A stretch of DNA of 64,000 nucleotides from Polytrichum commune (GCA_950295325.1 OX485808.1:6576501-6640500), one strand, 5' to 3'; shown: positions 49,081 to 61,927, numbered from the stretch's first letter. The notes: generated by a model from the sequence alone, not told the origin. Numbers and translations are program-made.

Positions 49081-52000
49081 CTACGGTAATGTTGTTAGGC
49101 TCTTAGAGTATGGCAAATAAAAGGTTGTCAAAGAACTCAAGTTTCTCAATCCCTCCGGTAATGTCATCAAGCTCAAACATTGGGACAAATCTAGGATTCT
49201 CAAAGAAGTCAAGTTGCCCAATCCTTTTGGTAGTGTTGTCAGTCTCTCACAGTTTGACAAATCGAGGGTTGTCAAAGAAGTCAAGTTCTCCAATCCCTCC
49301 GGTAATGTTGTCAGGCTCATACACTTGGACAAATCGAGGGTTGTCAAAGAAGTTAAGTTCCCTAATCCTTCTGGTAATGTTGTCAGGCTCAAACACTTGG
49401 ACAAATCGAGGGTTGTCAAAGAAGTCAAGTTCTCCAATCCCACCGGTAATGTCGTCAAGCTCGGACAATTGGACAAATCGAGGGTTTTCAAAGAAGTTAA
49501 GTTCCCTAAGCCCTCCGGTAATTTTGCCAAATTCTCACAATAGTACAAATTCAAGATTGTCAAAGAAGCCAAATTGCCCAATGCTTCAGGTAATGTTGTC
49601 ATGCTCGAACAATGACACAAGCGGAGGCTCCGCAAAAAAGTCAAATTCCCCAATTCCTCCGGTAATGCCGTGAGGCTCGAACAATTGGACAAATTGAGGG
49701 TTGTTAAAGAAGTGAAATTTCCCAATCCCTCCGGTAATGTTGTTAGGCTTGAACACTGGTACAAACCAAGGGTTGACAAAGAAGTCAAGTTGCCCAATCC
49801 CACCGGTAATGTTGTGAGGGTCTTACAATATGACAAATAAAGGGTTGTCAAAGAAATCAAATTCCCAAATGCCACAGGTAATTTTGTGAGGCTCGAACAC
49901 CATGACAAGTCAATGGTCTTCAAAGAAGTCAAGTTCCCTAATTCCTCTAGTAATGTTGTTAGGCTTGAACACTGCGACAAATCGAGGCTTGTCAAAGAAG
50001 TCAAGTTGCCCAATGCTCTAGGTAATGTTGTCAAGCTTGAACAATGAGACAAGCGAAGGCTCGGCAAAGAAGTCAAGTTCCCCAATGCCTCCGGTAATGT
50101 TGTCAAGATCGAACACCATGACAAATCGAGGGTTATCAAAGAAGTCAAGTTCCCCAATGCCTCCGGTAATGTTGTCAGGCTCAAACACCATGACAAATTG
50201 AGGGTTGTCAAATAAATCAAGTTTCCCAATCCCCCCGGTAATGTTGTTAAGCCCGAACACCGTGACAAATTGAGGGTTGTCAAAGAAATCAAGTTCCCCA
50301 ATCCCCCTAGTAATGTTGTCAAGCTCCAACACCGTGACAAATCGAGGGTCTTCAAAGAAGTCAAGTTCCCCAATCCCCCCGGTAATGTTGTTAAGCCCGA
50401 ACATTTAAAGAAATCAAGGGTTGTCAAAAAAATCAAGTTCCCCAATCCCCCCGGTAATGTTGTCAAGCCCAAACAATTAGACAAATTGAGGGTTGTCAAA
50501 GAAGTCAAGTTCCCCAATCCCCCCGGTAATGTTGTTAAGCCCGAACATTTAAAGAAATCAAGGGTTGTCAAAAAAATCAAGTTCCCCAATCCCCCCGGTA
50601 ATGTTGTCAAGCCCAAACAATTAGACAAATTGAGGGTTGTCAAAGAAGTCAAGTTCCCCAATCCCCCCGGTAATGTTGTTAAGCCCAAAGAACTAGACAA
50701 ATTGAGGGTTGTCAAAGAAGTCAAGTTCCCCAATCCCTCCGGTAATGTTGTCACGCTCGAACACAGGGACAAATTGAGGGTTGTCAAAGAATTCAAAATC
50801 TCCAATCCTGTTGGTAATGTTGTCACCGTCGAATACATGGACAAATTAAGGGTTGTCAAAGAACTCAAATTTCCCAATCCCACCGGTAATGTTGACAGGC
50901 TTGAACAATGGAACAAATTGAGGGATGTCAAAGAAGTCAAGTTCCCCAATTCCACTGGTAATGTTCTCAGTCTCTTACAATTGGACAAATTAAGGGTTTT
51001 CAAAAAAACCAAATTCCCCAATCCCTCTGGTAATGTTGTGAGGCTCGAACACCTTGACAAATTGAGGGTTGTCAAAGAAGCCAAGTTCCCGAATCCCCCC
51101 GGTAATGTTGTTAAGCCCAAACACCGTGACAAATTGAGGGTTGTCAAAGAAGTCAAGTTCCCCAATCCCCCTGGTAATGTTGTCAGGCTCCAACACCGTG
51201 ACAAATCGAGGGTTGTCAAAGAAGTCAAGTTCCCCAATCCCCCTGGTAATGTTATTAAGCCCAAACAATTAGACAAATTGAGGGTTGTCAAAGAAGTCAA
51301 GTTCCCCAATCCCCCCGGTAATGTTGTTAGGCCCCGACATGAGGACAAATCGAGGGTCGTCACGGAAGTCAAGTTTCCCAATGCCAACGGTAATGTTGTC
51401 AGACTTGAACAATTGGACAAATTGAAGGTTGTCAAAGAAGTTAAGTTCCCCAATCCCTCCGGTATTTTTTTCACACTCTTACAATTGGACAAATTGAGGG
51501 TTGTCAAAGAAGTCAAGTTGCCCAATCCTTCCGGTAATGTTGTCAGGCTCTTACAATTGGACAAATTGAGGGTTGTCAAAGAAGCCAAATTCCCCAATCC
51601 CTCCGGTAATGTTGTGAGGCTCCAACACTGGGACAAATCAAGGGTTGTCACGGAAGTCAAGTTCCTGAATTCCACCGGTAATGATGTCAGGTTTGAACAA
51701 AGCGACAAGTCAATGGTCTTCAAAGAAATCAAGTTTCCCAATCCCTCCGGTAATGTTGTCATGCTCCAACACTTGGACAAATCAAAGGTTGTCACGGAAG
51801 TCAAATTCCCCAATCCCACCGGTAATGTTGTCAGGCTCTTACAATTGGACAAATTGAGGGTGGTCAAAGACGTCAAATTCCCCAATCCCTCTGGTAATGT
51901 TGTCACGCTTGAACATAGGGACAAATTGAGGTTTCTCAAAGAAAGCAAGTTACCCAATCCCTCTGATAATGTTGTCATTCTCGAACAATAGGACAAATCG

Positions 52001-55000
52001 AGGGTCGTCAATGAAGTCAAGTTCCCCAATTCCTCCGGTAATGTTGTTAGGCTCCGACAAAGGGACAAATCGAGGGTCATCAAAGAAGTCAAGTTCCCCA
52101 ATCCCTTCGGTAATGTTTTCAGTCTTGAACAATAGGACAAATCGAGGGTCGTCAAAGAAGTAAAGTTCCCCAATTCCTCCGGTAATGTTGTCAAGTGAAA
52201 ACAGTTGGACAAATCGAGGGTCGTCAAAGAAGTAAAGTTCCCCAATTCCTCCGGTAATGTTGTCAAGTGAAAACAATTGGACAAATCGAGGGTCGTCAAA
52301 GAAGTCAAGTTCCCCAATCCCTTCGGTAATGTTTCCAACCACTCACAGTTGGACAAATCGAGGGTTGTCAAAGAGGTCAAGTTTCCCAATCTCTTCGGTA
52401 TTGTAAGCAATGACCTACAAATTAATAGACGTAGGTTGTTGAATTGCAGGTGTACAATGCCTATGTGAATGTTGAAAGGGCTTGGCAAAATTTCTTCATT
52501 TAATAAAATGCCTTCAATTTTCTGGAAGATCTGGTTTTGGAGAATATCAAAACTGTCAAAACGACATCTCTCAAAATAAAATTCCAATTAAATGTTGGCC
52601 TTAACAAACAACAAGAAATATAATCCATTTTTTAGTGCATTTTACATGAACATCTAGCATATGTTTAAACAACTTAGAAATGAACCCTTTGACTAACATA
52701 TTTGCAACTCAATTTGGCTAGAAACAACCTAATTCAAATTGCTTACATATGGAATACCTTGTTTGTTTCTCCAGTTGCTGAAGGAATCATGTTCTTTTTC
52801 CAAATCCGAGTACCCTTATACACCTCCTCCGTCTCAACCATCATGCGTCCCATGTCACGTAGTTGGTCATGCATCTCTAGGATTCCGTCTACATCTATCT
52901 TGACCAAGGACCTCTCCACCAACACATCAAGCGCATGACTTGGAGATGCACATTTAAGCAAAACTCTTTCTTTTCGATGTCCCATGGGAAAGAAGCATGC
53001 TATGTCTAGAAACAATTTTTTCTCTTCGTCTTTCAATGCATCAAAACTAACCCTCAAGGTACTCCAAAGCCCTTCATCGCCATCCAAACGTCTGCCTCTT
53101 TTCATTCTTTGGAGAGCCCGTTCCCAACTTCGAATCCTCTCTTTTCCTTGCAAGAATGCACTCATGACTTTCAAGCTTAAAGGCAAGCCGTTGCAAGCTT
53201 CCACAATTTCATCACGTATATCAAACAATTGTGATGACAATTGTCCTTCATCCGAAGAAGCATAAGAATTAAAGAGTTCTCTTGCCGCATTTTCATCTAA
53301 GTGCCCAACACCTATCCTACCACTCTCCTCCACAAAATCCTTCATTAGACCCCAATCACGAGTTGTGATGATAATATTGGTGCCTTTGTTGACAAATTGA
53401 GCATATGTTGGAATTAAATCACGCACTTGAACTTGATCTAGTGGATCATCCAATATAAGAATGATTTTCTTGTTGGCCAACAACTCCCTCACCTTTTGTT
53501 GTGCATCCACCTTATTAGGCTTGGTATCTTTGTCCAGGCTTCCAAGTTTTTGTAAAATCTCGCATAGGATTTCATGTGAACTTTTGCTTTTCAACTGTTC
53601 AATAAAACATGATGCATTGTATGTGGATTTCACATCAGCAAATACAGCCTTAGCCAATGTGGTCTTCCCTATTCCACCCATACCAGTGAAAACCAAGATA
53701 TTCACTTGTTTAAGAAGATTTCTCACTTCAGGAAGCTTCCTTTCAAGACCGACCAATTTTTCATTTTGTGTTGATGGTTCATCCACCTATACGAAGAACA
53801 CATAGGTTAGGATCTGTTACAACTTCAATAATCAAAATCCAATTTTAAGCAAATTAATTTAATGGCAATAAAAACATGACATCTCATAGGTAAGCAATAA
53901 GCACAATCTAATACAATGTGTTCTTACCTTCTTTGTAGGAGCAATTATGTTTTTGACATGCTTCGAGGCTTCCGCTTTCCTTTCCATATTTTGGGTCATC
54001 GACCAGTCTTTCTCAAACCGTGGTATATCATTCAAATACGTTCCAATCATGAACTCCTTCAAGGTTGTGAGTCGTTTACAAATGTTAGAAAATGTTGGCC
54101 TTTGTGAAGGATCTTCAACCCAACATTCTTCGATCAACATGGTAAGGTCCTTACAATTGATAGGCAGATCTGGCCTGACATGATTTTTTATCTTTTCTAA
54201 AATGTCTTTCCTATTCTTAGTGTCCCAAAATGGTTCCTTTAGAGAAAGAATCTCTGAACATGTCATAGCAAATGACCATACATCAGCTTGGAAAGGACAT
54301 GCTGCACAAGGTGGGTCTTCTTTGCTTTTGTTCCTCATCTCAGGTGCCATATACTTTGGTGTACCAATAGTATATATTTGTAATTATGGTTTGCTTTGAA
54401 CCTCCATTTTGGAAGTATCATAATCCATCAATTTGACAAAACCATGGCCGCAATCTCCCTCTAATCTCGAGGTTCTCATGAAGCTTAGAAGTACATTGTC
54501 TGGCTTCAAATCAAGATGGGCAACATACATGTCATGAAGATAACACATGCCCTTTGCAATTTGATACATTATATCAATTGCAACAATATATGATAAGCTT
54601 TTCTTTTGCTTCTTCAAGAAACCACCCAAGCTCATCTCCATGAACTCCATTACTAAATATAGTTCTTTTGAGACTTCCATTGCTTCATCAAGACTGTCCT
54701 CAAGGTTTTCACTAGTTCCACAACCAATGAATTTGATGAGGTTCGGATGGCTCAAGCCTGCTAAGATGTTGGCTTCTTTGAGAGAATTTCGAAAAAGTTT
54801 CATTACTTTTGTTGCACTTTGAAGTCCCATCCAACTTGATTTGTACACTTTGCCCGCTTGTCCAGAACCTATTTTTCCCAAGAACTCCGGTTTCATAAAA
54901 TCCTCTAAAACCTCCAAAGCATCCAATTCTGCACCTTTCACTTGTTGCAAGTCGTATTGCACTCTCCTCAGCAAATATTTTGCTAGTCTATACTCCGAAT

Positions 55001-55589
55001 CATTGGGCGTTGTTTGAATGTGTTCCAAAAGCCTCTTTTCCAAGTCTTCTTCATCACCTTGAATTTCATCATAAGTCGCAACATTAAAATCAATACATGG
55101 GATGTCATGTTGTGACCCCACACACAAAGTTGAATGGAGTTCGCATATTCCACCCCAAATACACTTCAAATCATACACAAGTTCTCGAAAGGCCTCCCTA
55201 TTGTTCATTTGGAATGCTGCTGCATGGCACAATTCTTGTCTCCCACAATCTTCCACCAATACTCGTACTCTTTGAATATTGTCACATAGCTCCTCAAGCA
55301 CAAGCCCAATATTGGAGGTCTCATTATTAGACGTGATCATCACGTTGAAATGATACACAACTTGGTCGAGCTTGTTTAGAAGATTTTCACATTGTTTCTT
55401 ATTCAACACTTGCTTTGCCTTGAGATCCTCATGAAGTTTATTTACTTCTTCTCTCTGCCATTCCAAAATACCTCCGAGCTTACTTTGTTTTTGTCGTTTT
55501 CGCACATATTTCCAAAACTTCAAGGAGCAAATACTTATGAAACCCCAAATCAAAACTTGTTGCAAGATCTTGGCCATGATGGAACACAT
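49081..55589 (-). CDS. Kinase-NB-ARC-LRR immune receptor locus with an in-frame stop in the kinase
   Basis: Exons: 55589-53928, 53786-52758, 52521-49081; phase 0 throughout. The N-terminus has a hydrophobic stretch (ILQQVLIWGFISICSL) that could be a membrane anchor, then a helical region. The kinase starts near codon 235 (IGSGQAGKVYK), with catalytic Lys in TKVMK, HLDLKPDN in place of HRD, and DYD in place of DFG. Codon 402 (54386-54384) is TAA, just before YTIGTPKYMAPE, and the frame is open on both sides. The second exon is NB-ARC: P-loop GMGGIGKTT, kinase-2 ILILDD, RNBS-B IIITTRDW, GLPLSLKVM, FLDIACFF, MHDQLRDMG. The third has KIEGILLN and about 46 LRRs of 24 residues (LGNLTSLTTLDLSNC). 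This order is the moss-type kinase-NBS-LRR class, intracellular sensors of pathogen effectors. Without the stop it would encode about 2,040 residues. It may be a recent pseudogene, a sequencing error, or produce an NB-ARC-LRR product alone. Confidence 0.85.
49110..52410 (-). repeat. 72-bp tandem repeat array encoding the LRRs
   Basis: About 46 copies of a 72-bp unit, each with a core read on the + strand as TTGTCAAAGAAGTCAAGTTC and CCGGTAATGTTGT. A 144-bp double unit is duplicated with virtually no change (compare 50395-50515 with 50539-50660). The homogeneity implies ongoing unequal crossing-over or gene conversion. Confidence 0.95.
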
Positions 55590-55678
55590 GTTATTTACCC
55601 AAACATGTGGACCTTTCTTTAGTCGCTTGTTTTGCACACTATAACCTTGTAACTACACAATGAATGTGTTGATCTACC

Positions 55679-55714
<36 letters not shown>
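55679..55714. repeat. (CAA)n microsatellite upstream of the receptor gene
   Basis: Twelve uninterrupted CAA/ACA triplets lie about 90 bp upstream of the chosen start codon, probably in the 5' leader (TTG repeats in the sense strand). Confidence 0.9.
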
Positions 55715-55715
<1 letters not shown>

Positions 55716-56051
55716 ATCACATTTTTAGCAAAGCTATGAAATGAATAACAACAATAATAAGTAAATTATTGTACAGAAAATAATGAAAAACTTGATCATC
55801 CTAAAGGAAAATCCAAGCTCTAATTTTGGGACGGAATCGTGTACAATCTCAACAAATAAATGATTATTATATATCAAGAATGAATGTGAAAGTAGTTTCT
55901 CAACTTCAAAAAGCATTTACAAATATGGATTATGCTAGGAAACTTCAATCTTCATGCGTGCATTAAATCTAGGATTTGACGAGTTGTAAGAAGATGATAT
56001 TCATTGGAGTAGTGTTGTCGTTCTTAATCCTTCAAAAGACGTCAAACAAGC
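55715..56051. other. Probable promoter side of the receptor gene
   Basis: AT-rich with no gene. No confident TATA box was chosen among several AT-rich candidates. Confidence 0.35.
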
Positions 56052-56162
56052 AAACATATACCAACTAACTATTTACTCTAAGTTGGTGGATGCTTATGTA
56101 AGCTCCACCAACGTAGAGAGGTGTATGCATAGGTAGTGAACTTCCAACTTGGGAGATGGACC
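56052..56162. repeat. Short palindromic repeat, copy 2
   Basis: It matches 46711-46825, with the internal palindrome CTCTAAGTTGGTGG and CCACCAACGTAGAG. It lies about 460 bp upstream of the receptor start codon, while the other copy lies about 2 kb downstream of its LRR tail. Confidence 0.75.
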
Positions 56163-58439
56163 CTAAACATCATCTGCCCCTCTTCCCTTGAAGCGATCAA
56201 TCAAATTCAAAAGTCTATCCTTCAACTAACCCATCGCAAGTGGAACACTGAAGAACCAAATACTCACAAAATAACACATGATTCCCAAAACTTCCATACG
56301 AGTAACCTTGCACAACAAGATATTTATAAAGAAATCTCAACACTAACAATCCATTTGCATTCCGATGATTGAAATATAACCAAACCAAACAACTAATCAA
56401 CATCCCCTTCACAACCTGTGGCTGTGAAATAAATAAACTTCATGTTCATCAAAAATAAATGTTACCACTCAAGAACAACATCTACCAATCATACTTCTAA
56501 GTGCAGCTAGCTCTTCATGAGTGTGCAGGTGGAAAAAAAAAGGGGGGGGTGCTTGAGGTCACCTAACATATTTTGCCACAATGATCAAAAGATAGATCAA
56601 CAAACTTTTGAGGCACAGTAGTATCGATATAGTTAGTACTATCATAAAGTACATGATTTACGTATCCATGTAGAGGGCCATGCAGCTCATCGCCTTAATC
56701 CTCATATCTACGATTTTAGTACATGTCCCACTTTCGCCATTGGGACCATCTACCTCCGGCCTAGATATTGGCACAAGGCTGCAAACTCTAGGGCTACGAA
56801 TGGAGAAATCTGACCCAATGTTCAAGAATGAGTCCCTCATATGAGGTTCAGTTTGAAGGGCTCTCAAATTTCAGCACTTCAGTTGAAGCGCTCGTTCAAA
56901 TCCAAGACGTCAATATATCCAAGAGTATAGAAATGAAATTTTGATCGCTTACGAAGTTTAGGTGGAATTAATCAAATTCATAATGCACCAAAGGAGTGAG
57001 GATATTAGTCTACAACCGATGTTAGAGACAATGTCCACTTCTGAAAGATGCATCTAGAAGTTACTTTGGCTGCGAAGAATTAGAGGGTAACCCACCTTTC
57101 AATCCCCATAGCTCATGCAGCTTAGGTGAATTCAATCAAATTCATCGGAATGCAAAATCACTTTGCACAAAATCACAATGCCCAAAAGGAACAAGGATTT
57201 CGTCCAGAGTTCGGTATTGGTATTAGTGATAAATTTTGAAGATGCGTTCAGGAGCTCGAGTTGTGCAGGATGAGAGGAAATACACAAACATCAAGTAAGA
57301 TGACTCCACAAATACCAGAGCAACTACTGTGGCGAACTAGAAAACTCGGCAAGCTGCCTTTGCAAAATGCTAATCACTCAGAACTCTTGATTCTAAACCT
57401 CGAGCTTGACAAAAGTTCAAACTCACCCATCACATCCACAGAGACTCTCAACTTCCTGACAGTGGATCATGTGGATGTAACTACAAAATCGTGAGAATGT
57501 CAACAAGACAAATGACGGCCAGTATACTAGGGGCGCTAAATATTCAGGAGCCGCCCAGCCTCGCCAGCACGATGAAGATGGTCGCGTACTAGGAGTTGAG
57601 AAAACCCCCCATACTGTTGTGTCTTGAGTAAATGGCTGGTATACTAAGGACTGGGTCATCTCCAAATTCCAATATAATCCAGGGTGAAACCATTTATGCA
57701 CCCCGAAGGCGACCACCACATAGACAAAAGCATCACCTGATATAGAGCTTTAGAAGTCGCATCCTAGCGTCCACGAAGGTAATGACCTAACACTGCGCAT
57801 CAGAAACCTCCTGAAGGAAGAACCGAACACCAAACGCACCTGTGATACGGTCGATCCCCGACACTCTTTCCGAAGAATCCACAACCCACCGGCGACGATG
57901 ATCCCCGCAACGTAATTCCTCCCCTGGTAACAAACCATCCAAAACAGATCCACCCTCCTCACTCTTTCAACCTCATGCTCCTCCTCAACAGAACATGTGT
58001 CCGTCGGCCCAATACATCGATCAATGTCGTCCAAATACTGCTCCTATCTGCAACCGCTCTGCCATACCAAAACCCAACACACAAATCCTCCCTCCAACCC
58101 AAACAAAAGATCCACCAAGCAAGCCCCGGATCACCACGCGTTCTGATGCTCAAAGCAAAGTAAGATCTCGTATCCGCTACAGCCAAGCAGCCAATAACAT
58201 ATCTCTGAGGAAGGCTCAAGCAGACTCAACCTGCGATAGATGAAATTTGACTGATCAGCTTTTGTACGAACAATGCTTGACGGGCACATTATATTGAGGA
58301 CTTAAGTGATGTCTTCATTTTCAACTTGGGGTAATGTTTTGAAGGATTGTTTTGAGAGAGGTCTACTTTACACGGCCAAATCGCTTTTGAAGACGTCAAT
58401 CTAGAACACTGATCTGACCGCTACTTACAGCTGGGCCAG
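56163..58439. other. Unassigned stretch, partly GC-rich
   Basis: 57,500-58,220 is clearly more GC-rich than its surroundings and has overlapping open frames on both strands (for example 58034-57750 and 58219-57959 on -), but none resembles a known protein. It could be old transposon or a foreign insertion. Confidence 0.4.
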
Positions 58440-58745
58440 AGGAGTTTGAAAATTAACCAGTTCGTGGTCAAGACTTTATGCAAATCGCCAATCATTTTAG
58501 GAGGATCTATATTTAAATGAAAATAAATTGATAAAGGAAAACCGACAGATGTCAACATGTAACCGCTTGGATTTGGCACTATCGACAGGGAGAACTGACT
58601 GCTAGTTATAGATTAACTGACTGAGTTTAAGAAACAACCTATCAAAGTTCAAAACATTTACCGATCATTTGAAAGAATCTATAGAATACACCTCTGGTCA
58701 ATAAAGAAAATCCAAAGGATTACAACATATGACCGGTTGAACTTG
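58440..58745. mobile_element. Family B MITE, degraded inverted copy
   Basis: In reverse orientation it shares phrases with 3356-3580: GGGAGAACTGACTGCTAGTT, CCGATCATTTGAAAGAATCT and GACCGGTTGAACTTGG. Some phrases occur twice, so two partial copies may be joined. Confidence 0.55.
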
Positions 58746-59760
58746 GAAACGCTAGGATTTTCACTAATCATGCTTAAAAATCTCCTAGGACATTGCTCTA
58801 GGGCCCTTGTCAGGCCCTCTGAAGGCCAACACTTTGTTTGTCCAATATCGGTAATGTATGTAGTTATATGGTGTTCAAGGAGCTCTCATAACTGCAAATG
58901 GCGCGTGGTGAACTTGATGAGGGTTGTATAATTTGTGTATTTGGCCGTACGTTGAGACCCTATGTCCTTTAAGGGTTAAGGTTAACTAGAAGATAAATAC
59001 TGTGCAGGTGGATTTATTTGAGAGCTCTTGATGTAAACGTGGCCTCCTCTCATCATTCGATCTGTTTGAAATTGAATGATGGATTTAGATTTGTTCCCAC
59101 TCGAAAGAGTTCCACAGAAGGACACTTAGGAGATCGGTGCTTTCCATAGTCGCTCAAGACCACATGTCTATGCCAATGCACTTGATAACAACGTCCACAC
59201 AAACATGCACTTGAAGGAAGACGGTCAAATTTAGACCACAACAAGCCACAAATCTCCAGATGACAGACAAGAGCACAACATGAACAAGATCCCGGATCCT
59301 AAGTTAGATAAATGCAATCAATCCTAAGATGCAAACTAGTAACGCAATGATGAGCAAAGTGACAACCTCAGTGAAGCTAATGAGCATTTTGTAAGGAAAG
59401 CCAACAACGGCGATGGAAACAAAGCGTCGACGTGGATGCTACCGCCCAGTCTCCTCAATTTGAAACATGTTCATGTCACAATTTATTTCAACTCATGACC
59501 TTCACTCACTTCTCTAATCTCTCCAAACCCGCCTACTGCCAACTCCACTCCTCGATCTCATCTCCATGTACATGTTGCCTTTCTCTCTGTGTCTCTCCGC
59601 CTCTACAGAGTCTCCGGCCACTCTTACTGGCAACTAGAGTCCTTCCTCTTGGCATTCGTTATCAGATCCTTTAGTCGATCGGCATGCCCTCTGATCCACA
59701 AGACAAGGCAAGGAAGAGCGCTCATTGTGGGCGCAAGGAGAAGGTGAGGTGGCCATGATA
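58746..59760. other. Unassigned stretch
   Basis: No gene is recognisable. A CT-rich part spans 59500-59640. Confidence 0.45.
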
Positions 59761-59761
59761 C

Positions 59762-60235
59762 ACTACACAGAGCTCTGGCCTCAGCTGCCAATGTCCTTGC
59801 TCCATCATCCATCCCCCCTTTAGTCATCCATGAAAACTGGTTCTCCTCGACAAAAACTCATCCATGCCGCTCATCCATTCATTTGTCCTACCACCTGTGC
59901 AAAGATCTCCACTTGGGCATGCAAAAGATCAGCACCCTCACACGATGTACAAGCCTGGGCACTTCAACCTGGCACATTTCTGAATGTGTGGGCAAGGCAT
60001 GTTGGGGCCACATGTGAGAAAATCCTCGCATACATGTGAATTTCTCATCCATCCAAGTTTTTAATTTACAAACTTGACCCCTATAATACACAGAGCTTGA
60101 GCCTCGGCTGCCAATGTCATCGCCCCGTCATCCATCCCTCCATCCTCTCTCCATTCATCCACGATGACGTGTTCTCCACGACAGGAACCTGTCCATGCGG
60201 CTCACCCATTGTCTATCCTACCACCTGGGTGAATA
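59762..60235. repeat. Direct duplication of about 140 bp, spaced 330 bp
   Basis: 59770-59900 and 60098-60230 share CAGCTGCCAATGTC / CGGCTGCCAATGTC, CATCATCCATCC, TTCTCC(T/A)CGACA, CATGC(C/G)GCTCA and TCCTACCACCTG in the same order. Confidence 0.75.
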
Positions 60236-61455
60236 ATTATACAAAAAACCTCATGTAACCGGAATTGTTTTTATTATAAAACTAGCTGAAGTATCGGTTT
60301 GTGTGGTGGGTATTACCAGACATGAGATATTTGTGCACCTAACCTAATAGGATAGTCAATTATCCTATGTTAGGTGTCCCCACGTGCACACGCAAGAGTC
60401 AAGGTTACAAAATTTGGCATGATGGTGAATGCATGGTGACATGGTCTCATTGGTTATATGATAGAACCTATCTAACCTAATATATTATTGTATTACTTAC
60501 GGTATTCAAGTTTGGTGGGCCTAGTATCATCAGACAAAAGACCACAGTACTTGTACAACGTAAGTCACTTATCATCAACGACCTACGCTAACGTTGAGGC
60601 ATCTATAACCGATAAACATCACAGAGTTTGCATCTGTTTCAGAGGAGTGATCGCGGGGAATTATTCTTCTTACAAAGACAAACATAATCTAAATCTCTAA
60701 GGAGAACAAAGGAGAACGAAATGAACATGAAAATTTCTACAAATTTTGAAGTGGTAAAGTTTGGGTAAACACATAATGGATTCATGGGTTAATCCATAAT
60801 TGCTCATCTAAATGCTAATGTTGGGCTACGACAAATTTCAAAACTATTATGAGGGTAAGGTTGACGCATCTATGACCAATAAAATAAGGGTGTTTGCATA
60901 ATAATACACACGTTCAACGTTGGAAACCACATGTCAACCACTCACATTATTACAAGTTTTGGCAAACAATTGTAGTTAGCAGCTGATAACATTCATACTC
61001 AAGTTCTCAACCCGCTGTCTATTTTGGTTTCTCAGTGAACATGAAGTTGCCACCACATAAACCTCAACTCCATTTGCTGGACCTTAATAAATCTCATCCA
61101 TGTTGGAATTGTTGGTAGTCTAATGAGGGGCTCAATTGACATGGTCAACTATGGATACCTCAATGTTAGGTTTCTCCTCTTGCATATCCTATTGAATTGG
61201 TCTACAAGTGAATGCATGGTATGATTAGTTCTAGGAAAGTACCTAGCCCCTTAATGCATATGGGGCCATATAAGACCTTAAGTTTCACATAAACTTGTGC
61301 TTTGTATGATGAATCCATCCAAAATGGCGCTAATGATTTTGGTTCAAAGTCGCATATGGTAATAAAACAGTTTGTACTAAAAGAAATTTTGAAGAAAATA
61401 TAAGAATCAATGAGTTGCCCAGGGAATCTATTATAAATAGAGGGCCAGTGGTGGG
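60236..61455. other. Unassigned stretch
   Basis: No open frame of note and no recognised element. Confidence 0.45.
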
Positions 61456-61550
61456 TTTTTTTTTTTTTTTTTTTTTTTGGTTAGACCGGGAGATAGTGGT
61501 AGCCGTGGGGAAAAACCCTGCCCCTCCAATGCAATACATGTAGTAGACTG
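61456..61550 (-). mobile_element. Possible retroposon 3' end with poly(A) tail
   Basis: T23 at 61456-61478 follows, in minus-strand sense, a sequence containing GGGCAGGGTTTTTCCCCACG and CTCCCGGTCTAACC. A poly(A) tail directly after a structured 3' end suggests a SINE-like or processed insertion on the minus strand. The 5' limit was not found. Confidence 0.35.
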
Positions 61551-61927
61551 TAGTTTACCATGTTAATCCTTTCACATGGATGCAAAAGTTTAACTTCACA
61601 GATGTAATTCATAAATATAGGATGGATGAAGTAGGGGGCTATTACATAGTATTGGATGAAAGTGAGTGCATGATGGATGAAGTTTGCATGTGGGGAGATG
61701 GCAGAAGCAAACAAAACTCTGGGGCTGACGAACAGGATGACAAAGTCTGCAAGTGATAGACTAATAACTTACATGCTAGTGAATAAAGCCACCTGGATGA
61801 AGTGGTCTGCATAGATTGGATGAAAGTAGGGGTGGTCTTTTGATGGATGGGGAAAAACCCCACCGAAATCTCAAGGGATAGAGTTTTGCGACATCTACTT
61901 ATGGGGGAGGGTGAGAATGCAGAGAAA

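Noticed and set aside
50270-51991. Plus-strand open frame of 573 codons across the LRR array, plus several shorter ones in the same array
   Set aside because: It is the antisense shadow of the 72-bp repeats. A unit length divisible by three with no stop in the unit leaves the antisense frame open by chance. The translation (NPPGNVVK-type repeats) matches no family, while the minus strand encodes clear LRRs.
53928-54386. Second kinase-like frame considered as a separate gene starting at the Met at 54350
   Set aside because: It is exactly in frame with the upstream kinase half, separated only by one TAA and 11 codons, and encodes the C-lobe, so it belongs to the same gene.
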